Source: Paenibacillus assamensis DSM 18201 (GTDB taxonomy: Bacteria > Bacillota > Bacilli > Paenibacillales > Paenibacillaceae). Taken from it: a DNA stretch of 64,000 nt. The stretch lies in assembly GCF_000422445.1 (NCBI RefSeq), contig NZ_KE383840.1, positions 43,494 through 107,493 of the forward strand. Direction: 5' to 3'. Both the position numbers and the translations under genes were made by a program. The notes under the pieces are model-generated. The model saw only the letters and a list, made by a program, of their open reading frames with translations, was not told the DNA's origin and did not search any database. Each line of letters begins with the position of its first letter. Position 1 is the stretch's first letter. Of the stretch, positions 43,428-52,224 are shown piece by piece.

Positions 43428-43695
43428 TTATAAAAATATCTATTATTATTCATGACGAAAGATCTCATTTCACGTCGAATGACTTCAACGAAATTTGTCA
43501 GCGAGTTATCTGATGATTCCCCGTTCGCTTTTTGTGCCACTATCGTCTCTTATTAATCGTTCTCCTACTAGTATATTTGAAGCTGTTCATCGATTATTCA
43601 CTTTATGGATGGCGAAACATACTCACTTCACTACCTTTTCATAAAACGATCATTTTTTTGGTAAATGTCGCTGGCCCACCCTTTCTATAAAATGC

Positions 43696-43723
43696 AAAAA
43701 AAGACGTATCCACTGGATACGCC
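43696..43723 (-). terminator. terminator of the 62-residue gene
   Basis: CGTATCC and GGATACG arms with a 3-nt loop, followed by TTTTTTT on the minus strand. Confidence 0.75.
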
Positions 43724-43786
43724 TGATACGACTAACCTATTCCTAGTTCACTTGCCATAATAAAAATCACATTCCATCTACACACT

Positions 43787-43975
43787 TTAGGATGCGCTTG
43801 TGTCCATCTTACCTAATTCATTTTCTACAAGCTGGGTTAGTTCGTCTTCATAGCCTCCCGTTATCCGATACTTCCGGATATATTCCTTCACGAACTTCCG
43901 TGGATTCTTGGGACGAAAAATTCGTGTCATCTCCAACAAGCTTTCTCTCACTTCGTTGTGACCTTTTGCTGCCAT
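43787..43975 (-). CDS. small basic protein of unknown function
   Basis: This 62-residue protein has AGGAGG 9 nt before ATG 43975, and its own terminator downstream, so it is very probably expressed. It is hydrophilic and helical, with a basic middle (RPKNPRKFVKEYIRKYR) and acidic end (YEDELTQLVENELGKM). No transmembrane segment or metal motif is seen. I do not recognise a family. Confidence 0.65.
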   Translation of the reverse strand: MAAKGHNEVRESLLEMTRIFRPKNPRKFVKEYIRKYRITGGYEDELTQLVENELGKMDTSAS

Positions 43976-44329
43976 GAAAATTCCCTCCTAAAGCGTTGTA
44001 GATCAATCTCCCCGACGGAGAAGTAACGGACTTCGCTTATAACGCTGGAATTTACAACCTAATAGTCCCTATTATAACATATTCACACGAAGTGCAAAAT
44101 CACCCACTCATAACTTGCACTTTCGTGCATAAGGGACAATTATATTGGATCATATTTAGAGTTATCGCTCTCCTATTCCCATAATTCCAAAATCGTTGCA
44201 AGCTATAATGGTTATGATATGAACAACGTTAAATCATGGTCATATGTTGCAAATAAACATGCTTGTTCCAAAACAAATAATGGAACAGCCAACTTTAACA
44301 ACATTTCATTTATAGAGAGGATTTGCTTC

Positions 44330-45358
44330 ATGTCTTTCACTCCCCATATTACGGCAAAAAATTCAAACTGGACAAGGTTCATTTGTCCTACAGAGGCAAG
44401 AATGGACGATGATTTATTCCAAACCGCTCTAGCGCAGCTCCCCGAACAGTGGCCAAAATTGCGCTGCTTTCTTCTAGCACGTGACGGCAAGCTCGTTCAT
44501 GAGAGCTATTACCACGATACGGATGAACATTCGCTTCACGATCTGCGCTCTGCTACGAAATCAATAATGAGCCTGCTTATTGGCATCGCACAGAAGCAAG
44601 GGAAAATGATTGGTACACACGATCCAATCGCTCCTTTACTAGAGACCTTTATGCCGGCACCTACGCGCTCTAACACACTGTGGCAGCGCCTAACTTTGTA
44701 TCATTTGCTCACGATGACTACAGGGCTGCAATGGGAAACGAACAGCCGGATGAGCGAGCGCTGGGTCCACCGCTTCCATAGTAGTCCAAGCTGGAGACGC
44801 TTTGCGACGAGGCTTCCGATTCAATCGAATATGTACGGTCGCTTTCAATACCGCAGCATTGACTCACACCTTCTATCCGTGCTGTTAACGCTGCAAACTG
44901 GAATGTCTGCCGATCAGTTTGCGGCACAATATTTATTTGGTCCGCTCGGCATATCCAACTATAAATGGGAACGTTCGCCTGACGGCGATGCAGCTGGCCA
45001 TATCGGATTATCCTTAACAGGACGGGATATGCTGTCGATCGGACAGCTCCTGCTAAATGAAGGATGCGTGACCACAAATAACGTCGTAACATCATTAATA
45101 CCCGCTTCTTGGGTTCGTGAAACGATAACTGCGCACAGCGAAGGCGCTTCCGGATATGGTGCATACGGATATCAGTGGTGGTGCCATCAATTGAATGGCA
45201 TCGATGCTGCTTGTGCAATGGGATATGGCGGTCAGCTCATATTTGTTATCCCTAAACTACGTATCACAGCTGTATGGGCTGCCGATTCTAGAGTGAAGCG
45301 TTGGCGCCATCCTGCACAATGGCTGGAGCAATACTTGCTTCCAGCTGTTCAACCGTAA
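44330..45358 (+). CDS. serine hydrolase, beta-lactamase/class C fold
   Basis: ATG 44330 follows GAGAGGAT; a longer frame to 44219 has no such site. The 342-residue protein has the S-x-x-K nucleophile motif in LRSATKSIMSLLIG, RLTLYHLLTMTTGLQW, YRSIDSHLLSVLL at the second-motif position, and GYGGQLIFVIP near the third motif. There is no signal peptide, so it is probably a cytoplasmic esterase or peptidase-like relative rather than a beta-lactamase. The region 43976-44329 upstream contains a TATAAT (44204-44209) but no clear -35. Confidence 0.78.
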   Translation: MSFTPHITAKNSNWTRFICPTEARMDDDLFQTALAQLPEQWPKLRCFLLARDGKLVHESYYHDTDEHSLHDLRSATKSIMSLLIGIAQKQGKMIGTHDPIAPLLETFMPAPTRSNTLWQRLTLYHLLTMTTGLQWETNSRMSERWVHRFHSSPSWRRFATRLPIQSNMYGRFQYRSIDSHLLSVLLTLQTGMSADQFAAQYLFGPLGISNYKWERSPDGDAAGHIGLSLTGRDMLSIGQLLLNEGCVTTNNVVTSLIPASWVRETITAHSEGASGYGAYGYQWWCHQLNGIDAACAMGYGGQLIFVIPKLRITAVWAADSRVKRWRHPAQWLEQYLLPAVQP

Positions 45359-45384
45359 CTGCCAATCGTCCCGTTCCCCAGTCA

Positions 45385-45414
45385 TTGGAAAACGAGATTG
45401 GTACACGCTATAAT
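45385..45414 (+). promoter_or_regulatory. promoter of the MFS gene
   Basis: TTGGAA (45385-45390), an 18-nt spacer and TATAAT (45409-45414) lie about 85 nt before the MFS gene start. Confidence 0.6.
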
Positions 45415-45498
45415 GGAAAGGTTACAATTTAAGGTTGCCAATCCAGATTACATAGCAAATTTAAGCATCTTACAACATGTGAAAAGGGAGCGTCTCGT

Positions 45499-46677
45499 TT
45501 GAAATCAATCCGAAAGCTAGGACTATCATCTGACATCGCACTGTTAGCCGTCATTTTACTCCTTGTGGAATTTGTACGAGGTGCAACAGTGCTCAGCTTT
45601 ATCCCGATATTCGGGGAGAAAGAGCTTGGTATTACACTAGGTATTATAGGTACTGCAATTACGGCGCATTATTTAACAGATACAGTACTTAAAATATTTA
45701 TCGGTTATTTATTGGATCGTTTTTCATCCAAGTTAATCGTTATATGTGGGCTTCTGATTTCCTTAGGTGGTATCGGCTTGTTCCACTGGGGCAGTAATCC
45801 TTGGATATTCATACTAGCCTCCGCCATATATGGTGTAGGCATGTCCCCTGTATGGCTCGTCTGTCTTACAAAAGTAAATACCGAGCAGCGTGCAGCTCAA
45901 ATGGGATTCCTATATACGATCTGGCTCGTTGGTATGGGTGCTGGTCCAGTCGTATTAAATGTCGTTCTCGACTATACACCACACCTTGCGTACGCAATGT
46001 TATTAGGACTAACTTTCATCGCGCTTGCACTCAGCTTTTTCTTACCAAGAGGAAGAAATAATGGTGAATCAGCTACTCCTGTTCCTTTTAAAGAACAGTT
46101 TGCCGTGCTGCGTGAGCGCCTATCAGCAATGAAACCTTTATTGCCAGGCATGATTTTGCAAACGTTAGGCGCAAGCATGCTCGTTCCAATATTGCCGAAG
46201 TTCGCAGAGCAATTCCTGTCCTTATCCAGTGGACAATATTCACTGCTCTTACTAATTGGTGGAGGGTGTACCGTAATCGGTCTCGTACCAATGGGCAAAT
46301 GGTCTGATCGCGTAGGCCGCAAGCCTTTCCTTATCGTTGGCTTCGCTATCTTCGGACTTACGCTGGCTTCGCTATCGATGAAGCCAGGTGTCATTATGGC
46401 TTATGCACTAGCTGTTATTCTCGGTATTTCCTATGCGGCTGTACTGCCAGCATGGAATGCCTTGCTAGCCTTGTACGTACCTCCAGCACAAAAAGGACTC
46501 GGCTGGAGCCTGCTATCGACAGTTGAGAATATCGGCGTCCTGATTGGCCCCGTCGTTGGCGGATTAATTGCCGAGGCATTCTCCGTCTCTGCTGTTATTT
46601 GGTTCAGCGCAGGGCTATTCAGCATTATCGCTATCGTGTATTGGTTATTCCCTTCGAGATGGTTTGCAGAGAGATAA
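45499..46677 (+). CDS. MFS transporter
   Basis: This 392-residue protein starts at TTG 45499, supported by AAAAGGGAG 8 nt upstream. Twelve hydrophobic helices with the MFS loop motif between helices 2 and 3 (GYLLDRFSSKLIVICG) and its repeat between 8 and 9 (GKWSDRVGRKPFLIVG). This is the drug/proton antiporter pattern. The next gene (DedA/TVP38-like) starts about 60 nt downstream on the same strand and may be co-transcribed. Substrate unknown. Confidence 0.82.
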   Translation: MKSIRKLGLSSDIALLAVILLLVEFVRGATVLSFIPIFGEKELGITLGIIGTAITAHYLTDTVLKIFIGYLLDRFSSKLIVICGLLISLGGIGLFHWGSNPWIFILASAIYGVGMSPVWLVCLTKVNTEQRAAQMGFLYTIWLVGMGAGPVVLNVVLDYTPHLAYAMLLGLTFIALALSFFLPRGRNNGESATPVPFKEQFAVLRERLSAMKPLLPGMILQTLGASMLVPILPKFAEQFLSLSSGQYSLLLLIGGGCTVIGLVPMGKWSDRVGRKPFLIVGFAIFGLTLASLSMKPGVIMAYALAVILGISYAAVLPAWNALLALYVPPAQKGLGWSLLSTVENIGVLIGPVVGGLIAEAFSVSAVIWFSAGLFSIIAIVYWLFPSRWFAER

Positions 46678-46738
46678 GAAACATATACAAAAATACAATG
46701 TGATCATGTAATGGAATGGGAGAGGTGTACGAACTATT

Positions 46739-47347
46739 ATGTGGGATTGGTTTCAAGATTTTATTGCTTACGCAAAAGATATAGATATCGCGCAAGTAGA
46801 GATGTGGCTGCAAAAATATTCTGCACTTGGCCCTCTACCTGGCATTTTACTTCCATTTGGGGAATCGTTCGTTCCGGCGCTGCCTCTATTTGTATTCGTA
46901 GTCGCCAACGCTGCATCCTACGGGTTGTGGTTTGGATTTTTATACTCATGGATCGGGGTATGCCTCGGCTCATTCGCTGTCTTTTGGCTGGCTCGCTTGT
47001 TCGGTGGACGCTTTAGTATGTACATTCAGAAAAGAATGCCAGGCACACAAAAGTTTTTCAATTGGATTGAATCGAAAGGATTTACGCCTATTTTCTTATT
47101 GTTATGTTTCCCGTTCACTCCTTCTGTACTCATAAATGTCGCAGCCGGTATTAGTACGCTCCCGTTCCGCACCTTTATGATTGCCGTAATGGCTGGAAAG
47201 TCCGTCATGATCTTCTTGATGGCATTCCTTGGCCATGATTGGAAAGGATTCGTAGAGCAGCCTTGGCGCTTACTCCTTGTTGCGGCTGCCCTTTGGCTGT
47301 TGTGGTACGGCGGTAAAAAGCTTGAAGGACGTTATCAGCACAAATAA
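46739..47347 (+). CDS. DedA/TVP38-TMEM64 family membrane protein
   Basis: This 202-residue protein carries the SNARE-associated/VTT domain: GPLPGILLPFGESFVPALPLFVFVVAN, then WLARLFGGRF, and FLLLCFPFTPSVLINVAAGISTLPFRTFM with the re-entrant PxxPxxxxN motif. Family members have been linked to lipid (including undecaprenyl phosphate) flipping and membrane potential. Which applies here is unknown. GGGAGAGG precedes ATG 46739. Confidence 0.85.
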   Translation: MWDWFQDFIAYAKDIDIAQVEMWLQKYSALGPLPGILLPFGESFVPALPLFVFVVANAASYGLWFGFLYSWIGVCLGSFAVFWLARLFGGRFSMYIQKRMPGTQKFFNWIESKGFTPIFLLLCFPFTPSVLINVAAGISTLPFRTFMIAVMAGKSVMIFLMAFLGHDWKGFVEQPWRLLLVAAALWLLWYGGKKLEGRYQHK

Positions 47348-47525
47348 TGATTAGTCACATAAATGAGCGTTGATGAGAATAAGAACGCATCTAAGAGACA
47401 CATCGCTCTTAAAGAATAAGTCCTCACCGTAAAGGGCACGTTATGCTTAGCGATACAGTGTTCTCCATTGCAAATGTATGAGAAGTCAAGCTGTAGAGCG
47501 GATGGCTGAAAGGAGCAACGTGTCC

Positions 47526-47807
47526 ATGAGCAAAGAACAACATGAGATGCACCCGATGTCCCGCGATCGTGTGGAGGTAGACGGTATTTACACGAACGAA
47601 TGGGGGCGTGCGGAGACTCTTCACCGGGGACAACACTTCCCTACCGATCCGCAGCTAGGTGCTACCGAGTGGGAACTCAAGGAATTTTCGTATGATAATC
47701 ATCATCAAGGTTTGACGGATGAGCGCTTAGTTCCAGAAGCGGACAAAGACATTCCACCGCCGAAGCAAGTCCATCCACGCAAGCATATTGATCGCGGCGA
47801 CAAATAG
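47526..47807 (+). CDS. small hydrophilic protein of unknown function
   Basis: Start ATG 47526 follows AAAGGAG at about 10 nt; upstream in-frame ATGs at 47478 and 47502 lack this. The 93-residue product is rich in His, Glu, Asp and Pro with no membrane segment. The middle reads DGIYTNEWGRAETLHRGQHFPTDP, which faintly recalls the small YjzC family (GxYxExGxxG...GDxFP), and the end PPPKQVHPRKHIDRGDK is basic. It is followed by a terminator. Confidence 0.6.
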   Translation: MSKEQHEMHPMSRDRVEVDGIYTNEWGRAETLHRGQHFPTDPQLGATEWELKEFSYDNHHQGLTDERLVPEADKDIPPPKQVHPRKHIDRGDK

Positions 47808-47837
47808 CTAGTACCGTTCAGCTTATATGAAACAAAA

Positions 47838-47887
47838 AAAGAACCTTCAACCAATCGCTGTAAAAGCGACAGGCCGAAGGTTCTTTC
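47838..47887. terminator. bidirectional terminator
   Basis: AAAGAACCTTC (47838-47848) and GAAGGTTCTTT (47876-47886) are perfect arms with A and T flanks. It separates the small hydrophilic gene and the convergent Spo0M-like gene; the loop also contains a CGCTGTAAAAGCG hairpin. Confidence 0.75.
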
Positions 47888-47911
47888 TATTCCCACAACT
47901 ATATGGCTATA

Positions 47912-48688
47912 TTAAATATAGCGACGAATCATATTGGACAAGTGGTTTGAAGCACCATCAGGACCAAGACGCTTCCATTCATCATTTGGCAAGCTAAAGC
48001 GTACGAATGTCTCATCCATATCCATCGCTTCTGCAAGCCAGCCGCCGAGCCCTTTAGCACGTCGATCAATTTGTACGAGGATTTCCATCTCCTGCTCTTT
48101 CGGATAGAAAATAACTTCCAACTCGTCAAGGTCGCCTCTAAAGTACGTTGTCGGAACAAATTCGAACTCTTGCACGAAAGGAACAGCCCCACCAAGGCGT
48201 GGTGCATACTCACACTCTGCTTTGCGCAATCGGAAGCCAAGACGGTTCAACGCATCAATTACGATGCTCTGCTCCACCTTAGGCGCGATCTCGATCAAGT
48301 CGTTATCAGATGGATCAACCGCGTTAGCAATATCCAATTCTGTCTTCAACCATACGGGAGCACGACCAATCGTAAGCGGGGTATGCGGAGGCAGCACAAT
48401 TGTAAATGGCAACTCGCGCAGCTCATTCGGCTGCAATGTGAAAGCACTGCTTACTTGGAAGCGTACCAGCTCATAGTTGACCTGATGTTTCGAATCATTC
48501 GATTCTTTCGTATATTGAGTCATAAGCTTAAGATGAATGGCGTCTACTTGCTGTTGAACTTGACCGCCTTGTATTTTGACGACTCCAGACACTTGCTCAC
48601 CCGGCGCATAGCGATTGCGTTCTAACAGCGTGTCAACCTTTGCAGAACCGATACCTACACTAGCTAAAATACGGTTAAACAATGACAT
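47912..48688 (-). CDS. spo0M: Spo0M-like sporulation-control protein
   Basis: ATG 48688 is chosen because GGAGG lies 9 nt upstream. The 258-residue protein begins MSLFNRILASVGIGSAKVDTLLER, followed by GEQVSGVVKIQGG, as in Bacillus Spo0M. Its N-terminal domain is arrestin-like, with two beta sandwiches (about 10-130 and 140-220), and a C-terminal stretch FVRFSLPNDEWKRLG typical of the family. Spo0M affects sporulation onset and cell shape through an unclear mechanism. It has no operon partner here. Confidence 0.9.
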   Translation of the reverse strand: MSLFNRILASVGIGSAKVDTLLERNRYAPGEQVSGVVKIQGGQVQQQVDAIHLKLMTQYTKESNDSKHQVNYELVRFQVSSAFTLQPNELRELPFTIVLPPHTPLTIGRAPVWLKTELDIANAVDPSDNDLIEIAPKVEQSIVIDALNRLGFRLRKAECEYAPRLGGAVPFVQEFEFVPTTYFRGDLDELEVIFYPKEQEMEILVQIDRRAKGLGGWLAEAMDMDETFVRFSLPNDEWKRLGPDGASNHLSNMIRRYI

Positions 48689-49097
48689 GATTACCATCCT
48701 CCGATTATTATAATAAACTTGAAATGGCGCCAGATTAAATGCATTGAGCCTTACCTTGTTTGTAATCCATGCAAACCAATACTACTATATACGGACTATC
48801 ACTTCCAGTTGTTTCAAAAGATATTTCCCTCTCTAGTTACCAACAAATTTCCGATTATATCCAAGCCTTGAACAACCATGAATATAGTGATAAAGTGACA
48901 AAGCGACACTTTTGCTGCTCCCCTAAAAAGACTTCATTTATGAAGAAAGTAAGTGTTGGGTATGCTGTTGATAAACAATAGTCAACTACCTTGTTTAGCT
49001 TCTACAGGTACGGGGTAAGGAAATATGTTCGTTTGCGATTATCGATAACCGGTACAGGTTATTTCAATATAAATATTAAAATACTATAGGGGTTGAA
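48689..49097. other. 409-bp intergenic region before mscL
   Basis: An open frame at 48769-48981 (70 codons) lacks a ribosome site and recognisable features, so I do not call it. GTTTAG (48993-48998), 14 nt, then GGGTAA (49013-49018) resembles a general-stress-type promoter. TACCGGT/AACCGGTA-like words near 49050 and an AT-rich stretch lead to mscL. Confidence 0.45.
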
Positions 49098-49592
49098 ATG
49101 ATGGGTTCTCTTAAATCTTTTGCAAAAGAATTCAAAACGTTCGCAATGCGCGGTAATGTCGTCGATCTAGCTGTCGGTGTTATTATCGGTGCTGCGTTTG
49201 GTAAAATTGTAACATCGGTCGTTAACGATCTTATTATGCCGCCAATCGGTAAATTGCTTGGTGGAGTTAACTTTGCTGACTTGTTCATTAACTTAGATCC
49301 AAGCGTGACGATGCCAGATGGCTCTGCCATTACGTCGCTTGCACAAGCAAAGTCTGCTGGTGTGGCCGTAATTGCGTACGGACAATTTATTAACGTCGTA
49401 ATTGATTTCCTACTTGTTGCATTTGCAGTATTTGGACTTGTAAAAGTCATCAACATGCTGCACCGCAAAGAAGAAGTGGCGGCAGATCCAACTACGAAAT
49501 CCTGTCCATACTGTGTAACAGATATTCCTGTTAAAGCGACACGCTGCCCAAGCTGTACATCTCAATTGGTAGAAGCGAACGCGCAAGCTTAA
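49098..49592 (+). CDS. mscL: large-conductance mechanosensitive channel with C-terminal zinc ribbon
   Basis: This 164-residue protein is a clear Msc[43 protein letters not shown] (first helix), a periplasmic loop (about 60-85), and [28 protein letters not shown] (second helix). E. coli MscL has 136 residues; the extra 28 carry CPYC and CPSC (about 135-153), a zinc-ribbon pair on the cytoplasmic bundle side. It opens under extreme turgor to release solutes. AGGGG precedes ATG 49098; the second ATG at 49101 is an alternative. Confidence 0.93.
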   Translation: MMGSLKSFAKEFKTFAMRGNVVDLAVGVIIGAAFGKIVTSVVNDLIMPPIGKLLGGVNFADLFINLDPSVTMPDGSAITSLAQAKSAGVAVIAYGQFINVVIDFLLVAFAVFGLVKVINMLHRKEEVAADPTTKSCPYCVTDIPVKATRCPSCTSQLVEANAQA

Positions 49593-49626
49593 GTTTATAA
49601 CTCATTAACGATATAAAATAACATAA

Positions 49627-49697
49627 AAGGGGCTGCCTCCTGTGCTATGACCAGATTGAACTGAGTACATAACATTGCGGAGACAGCCCTTTTTTTA
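49627..49697 (+). terminator. terminator of mscL
   Basis: AAGGGGCTGCCTCC and GGAGACAGCCCTT arms pair with one mismatch and end in TTTTTTT. A long loop of about 40 nt intervenes. Confidence 0.65.
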
Positions 49698-49713
49698 CAG
49701 AACAAGCTCGAAC

Positions 49714-50025
49714 CTACATCGGACGATGCGGCTTGCTCATTAGATTTTGCACAATCATTTTCATATGCGGGTCAATCGAGAATTCTTCTTCCCCATTGTC
49801 CATTTTACGCACTTCAATCTTCTTCACTTCTGTTCCAGCATCAACAGGAACATACACATAGTGCTCATTATCTTCCGCCGTCACCTGATAGCCCATCGAA
49901 CGCAGCATATTTTCTACTTGAGAGATGGTTGGCTTCTCACCAGACTCTGCCATAATCAACCCTCGCAAATGAGAAATATCGCCATCCCGCTCCAGAACAT
50001 CAAAGTGAACTATAACTTCCACCAT
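49714..50025 (-). CDS. conserved-looking cytoplasmic protein of unknown function
   Basis: ATG 50025 follows GGGAGGAAG; the frame extends to 50085 but without support. The 103-residue product has no membrane segment. It starts MVEVIVHFDVLERDGDISHLRGLI, and contains PTISQVENMLRSMGYQVTAEDNEHYVYVPVDAGTEVKKIEVRKMDNGEEEFSIDP, suggesting a small alpha/beta fold. I do not recognise a family. Confidence 0.65.
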   Translation of the reverse strand: MVEVIVHFDVLERDGDISHLRGLIMAESGEKPTISQVENMLRSMGYQVTAEDNEHYVYVPVDAGTEVKKIEVRKMDNGEEEFSIDPHMKMIVQNLMSKPHRPM

Positions 50026-50164
50026 CGTACTTCCTCCCTCAACTGTCATCCAGCCATTCTTTCTTACTACTTGTTTACGAATCAACGCAATTCATCGTTA
50101 CATGTAAATGATGACATAATAGTGAACGATAACATTATTTAGGTATTTTATTTGCCATTTCACA

Positions 50165-50959
50165 CTACATTTCCTTGTTCAAATAGGGTTCCCATAAGTG
50201 TGAAAAGTATGGGCCAAATTGCTGACGCTGCTCCTCAGTGAGCTGCTGTTCCAATTCAAACAAAATGATATCCTGAATGAATCGGCTAAGTACATACTCC
50301 GTCATAACCGGATGTTCCGTATATAACAGCTTCGCCTCCTCAGCCGCACTTCTCATTCCAATACAGGCGATTTTACGATCAATAATCATCGTAAAGCGTC
50401 TGCCTGCAAGATGCATGTCTACTTGCCCTTCACGAGAAGCAAGGAAGCCAGAGGCAGGCAACTGCTCCTCATTGGAGCTAATCGACCACAGTACTTTCAC
50501 ACCACGATTCTCCGCCTGCTGCAGCGCATGCTGCACCAGCATTCCGTCTCGTGAAGTCATTTCCACAATGATTTCCGTTTCAGCTGCGGCGATGACTTGT
50601 CCAATTTTCTCTGCGACCACTTTATCACCTTCTATGCTATAGAAAAATGATAGCTCCTGCTTAGGTGCAGGCATATGCTCCTCCACAAAACGCAGCGAAG
50701 CTTGCATTCTCTCCGCAATCGTCTTCGTAAGCTGTGCTGGCTCGATCGCAGCATAGTGCGACGGTTCCCCTACTGCATGCAGCACGAAGCTCTGATCCAC
50801 AAGCCGCTGCAAAGCAGCATATACATTAGAACGCGATATTCCCAATTTTTTCGCTGCTTCATAGCCTGTCATTGATCCTTGTTCAGAGAGCAAAATTAAC
50901 AATTTGGATTCCAACTCTGTAAATCCGACGTCACGCAGCTGCTGAATCAAGCTGTCCAT
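50165..50959 (-). CDS. TrmB-family transcriptional regulator
   Basis: This 264-residue regulator has an N-terminal winged helix (about 1-75): LRDVGFTELESKLLILLSEQGSMTGYEAAKKLGISRSNVYAALQRLVDQSFV. A linker coiled coil (about 80-95) is followed by a C-terminal sensor domain (about 105-240) of the phospholipase-D-like TrmB type, with TEIIVEMTSRDGMLV and LAGRRFTMIIDRKIACIG. TrmB proteins mostly sense sugars; no sugar genes are adjacent, so the target is unknown. Confidence 0.82.
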   Translation of the reverse strand: MDSLIQQLRDVGFTELESKLLILLSEQGSMTGYEAAKKLGISRSNVYAALQRLVDQSFVLHAVGEPSHYAAIEPAQLTKTIAERMQASLRFVEEHMPAPKQELSFFYSIEGDKVVAEKIGQVIAAAETEIIVEMTSRDGMLVQHALQQAENRGVKVLWSISSNEEQLPASGFLASREGQVDMHLAGRRFTMIIDRKIACIGMRSAAEEAKLLYTEHPVMTEYVLSRFIQDIILFELEQQLTEEQRQQFGPYFSHLWEPYLNKEM

Positions 50960-51015
50960 CTCGTTTCCCCCTTCAGCCCATGCTGCTGGTGTTCTTCAAA
51001 CGTTTTCGTAAACGC

Positions 51016-51054
51016 CAAAACAGCCGGAGTAAGCTATAGAAGCTTCCCGGCTGT
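51016..51054 (-). terminator. probable terminator of the zinc-ribbon protein gene
   Basis: ACAGCCGG and CCGGCTGT arms with inner AAGCT/AGCTT pairing; the minus strand continues TTTTGG. It lies about 135 nt after the gene stop. Confidence 0.5.
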
Positions 51055-51188
51055 TCGACGTAATTATTATAATCGTATCAACCCTATCAGATGCTGTCTT
51101 AACATATTATACCACGACCAATACGGGTCATAGTTAGATACAAATTATGGAACCAGAACTCGGCTGATTTATAATTTACGTAGCTTCT

Positions 51189-52001
51189 TTAAATAAATGG
51201 AGCTCCACAACGTTCACACCATTTTGCTTCTGGAGGAGCTGCCGCTGCACATTTTGAACAAGTTCGGCTACTAGCATCGTGCTCTACAGGCTGCTGGCGA
51301 ATGTAACGCTCACTTCCGCGAATATTTACCTGTGGAGCAGGCTTTTTGATTTCCATCCTATCAGCATCGTCCTCATCCTCTTGACCATACTGGTCGTACG
51401 GACTATAGGGATGAATAGGAGCTGAACTTTCTTTGGTTGATGCAGCATATCTCGATAGTTGCTCATCATGGCCACTACGCTCATCAAGCTCATCTGTATG
51501 ATTCAATGTTGTTGAAGTTGGCGTTTGATGAAGAGTAATATACGTTTTTTCCTTATCTTCAACCTTTGGATTAGCCTCATCCTCTAACTTATATGGCTGC
51601 ATCTCGCTGGAATCACCAAGCTCACTCTCTACTTCACGAACAGGAGGATCTGGCAGCCTATCTCCACATGATGCACAATATTTAGAGGACCATGGTGCAA
51701 TTTCACCACATGAACAGCGCTTTTCGTTGCGGAGCGCACAACGTTTCCATTCAAGCCTCTCCATCTCTTCTTCCAATATCACATTTGCTTGGGCCAATTC
51801 ATCCATTTCGACGCCCAATGAAGCATAATCTTGATTCTTATAAGCTTCAAAAGCCAAACGGCCTATTTCATACGTATTATGTTCCCACTCTTTACGAAGC
51901 ACATCAATTTGAGACTGGACTCGATTCAATTCCAATACATTCTGAGCTTTCTCAGAAGCTTTGGATGCGCCTTCTTTCACTTTTTGCAGAAAACGGTTCA
52001 T
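51189..52001 (-). CDS. coiled-coil protein with two zinc ribbons
   Basis: ATG 52001 follows GAGGGGAAG; the frame to 52028 would contain that site. The 270-residue protein has a Lys/Glu-rich helical start (about 1-90, predicted coiled coil), a first ribbon (CSCGEIAPWSSKYCASCG, about 96-113), a disordered acidic and Ser/Pro-rich linker (about 115-240), and a final ribbon (CSKCAAAAPPEAKWCERCG, about 249-267). No membrane helix. The first half recalls small zinc-ribbon proteins. Function is unknown. Confidence 0.7.
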   Translation of the reverse strand: MNRFLQKVKEGASKASEKAQNVLELNRVQSQIDVLRKEWEHNTYEIGRLAFEAYKNQDYASLGVEMDELAQANVILEEEMERLEWKRCALRNEKRCSCGEIAPWSSKYCASCGDRLPDPPVREVESELGDSSEMQPYKLEDEANPKVEDKEKTYITLHQTPTSTTLNHTDELDERSGHDEQLSRYAASTKESSAPIHPYSPYDQYGQEDEDDADRMEIKKPAPQVNIRGSERYIRQQPVEHDASSRTCSKCAAAAPPEAKWCERCGAPFI

Positions 52002-52224
52002 CCCGGCTTCCCCTCTCTTCTTCCACATAAAATAATCACCCTTATTAACCTATACACGCTCCATGCGGACACGAAACGCGGAGTTCACAGGACAAAAACC
52101 TGGCAGCTCTATGGACAACGTATGCGCTTGGCAATACATGTATTCGGCAATGTTGACCTTGACCGTTATAATAGATGGGCACAGCAACTCATGAACGGAT
52201 ACCGGACCGAGAAAGGAGCACCCA

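Noticed and set aside
48769..48981. 70-codon frame before mscL
   Set aside because: No Shine-Dalgarno and no family features; composition not clearly coding.
49747..50142. 131-codon plus-strand frame opposite the small unknown gene
   Set aside because: The minus-strand gene has a strong ribosome site; this frame does not and has His/Phe/Ile-rich shadow composition.
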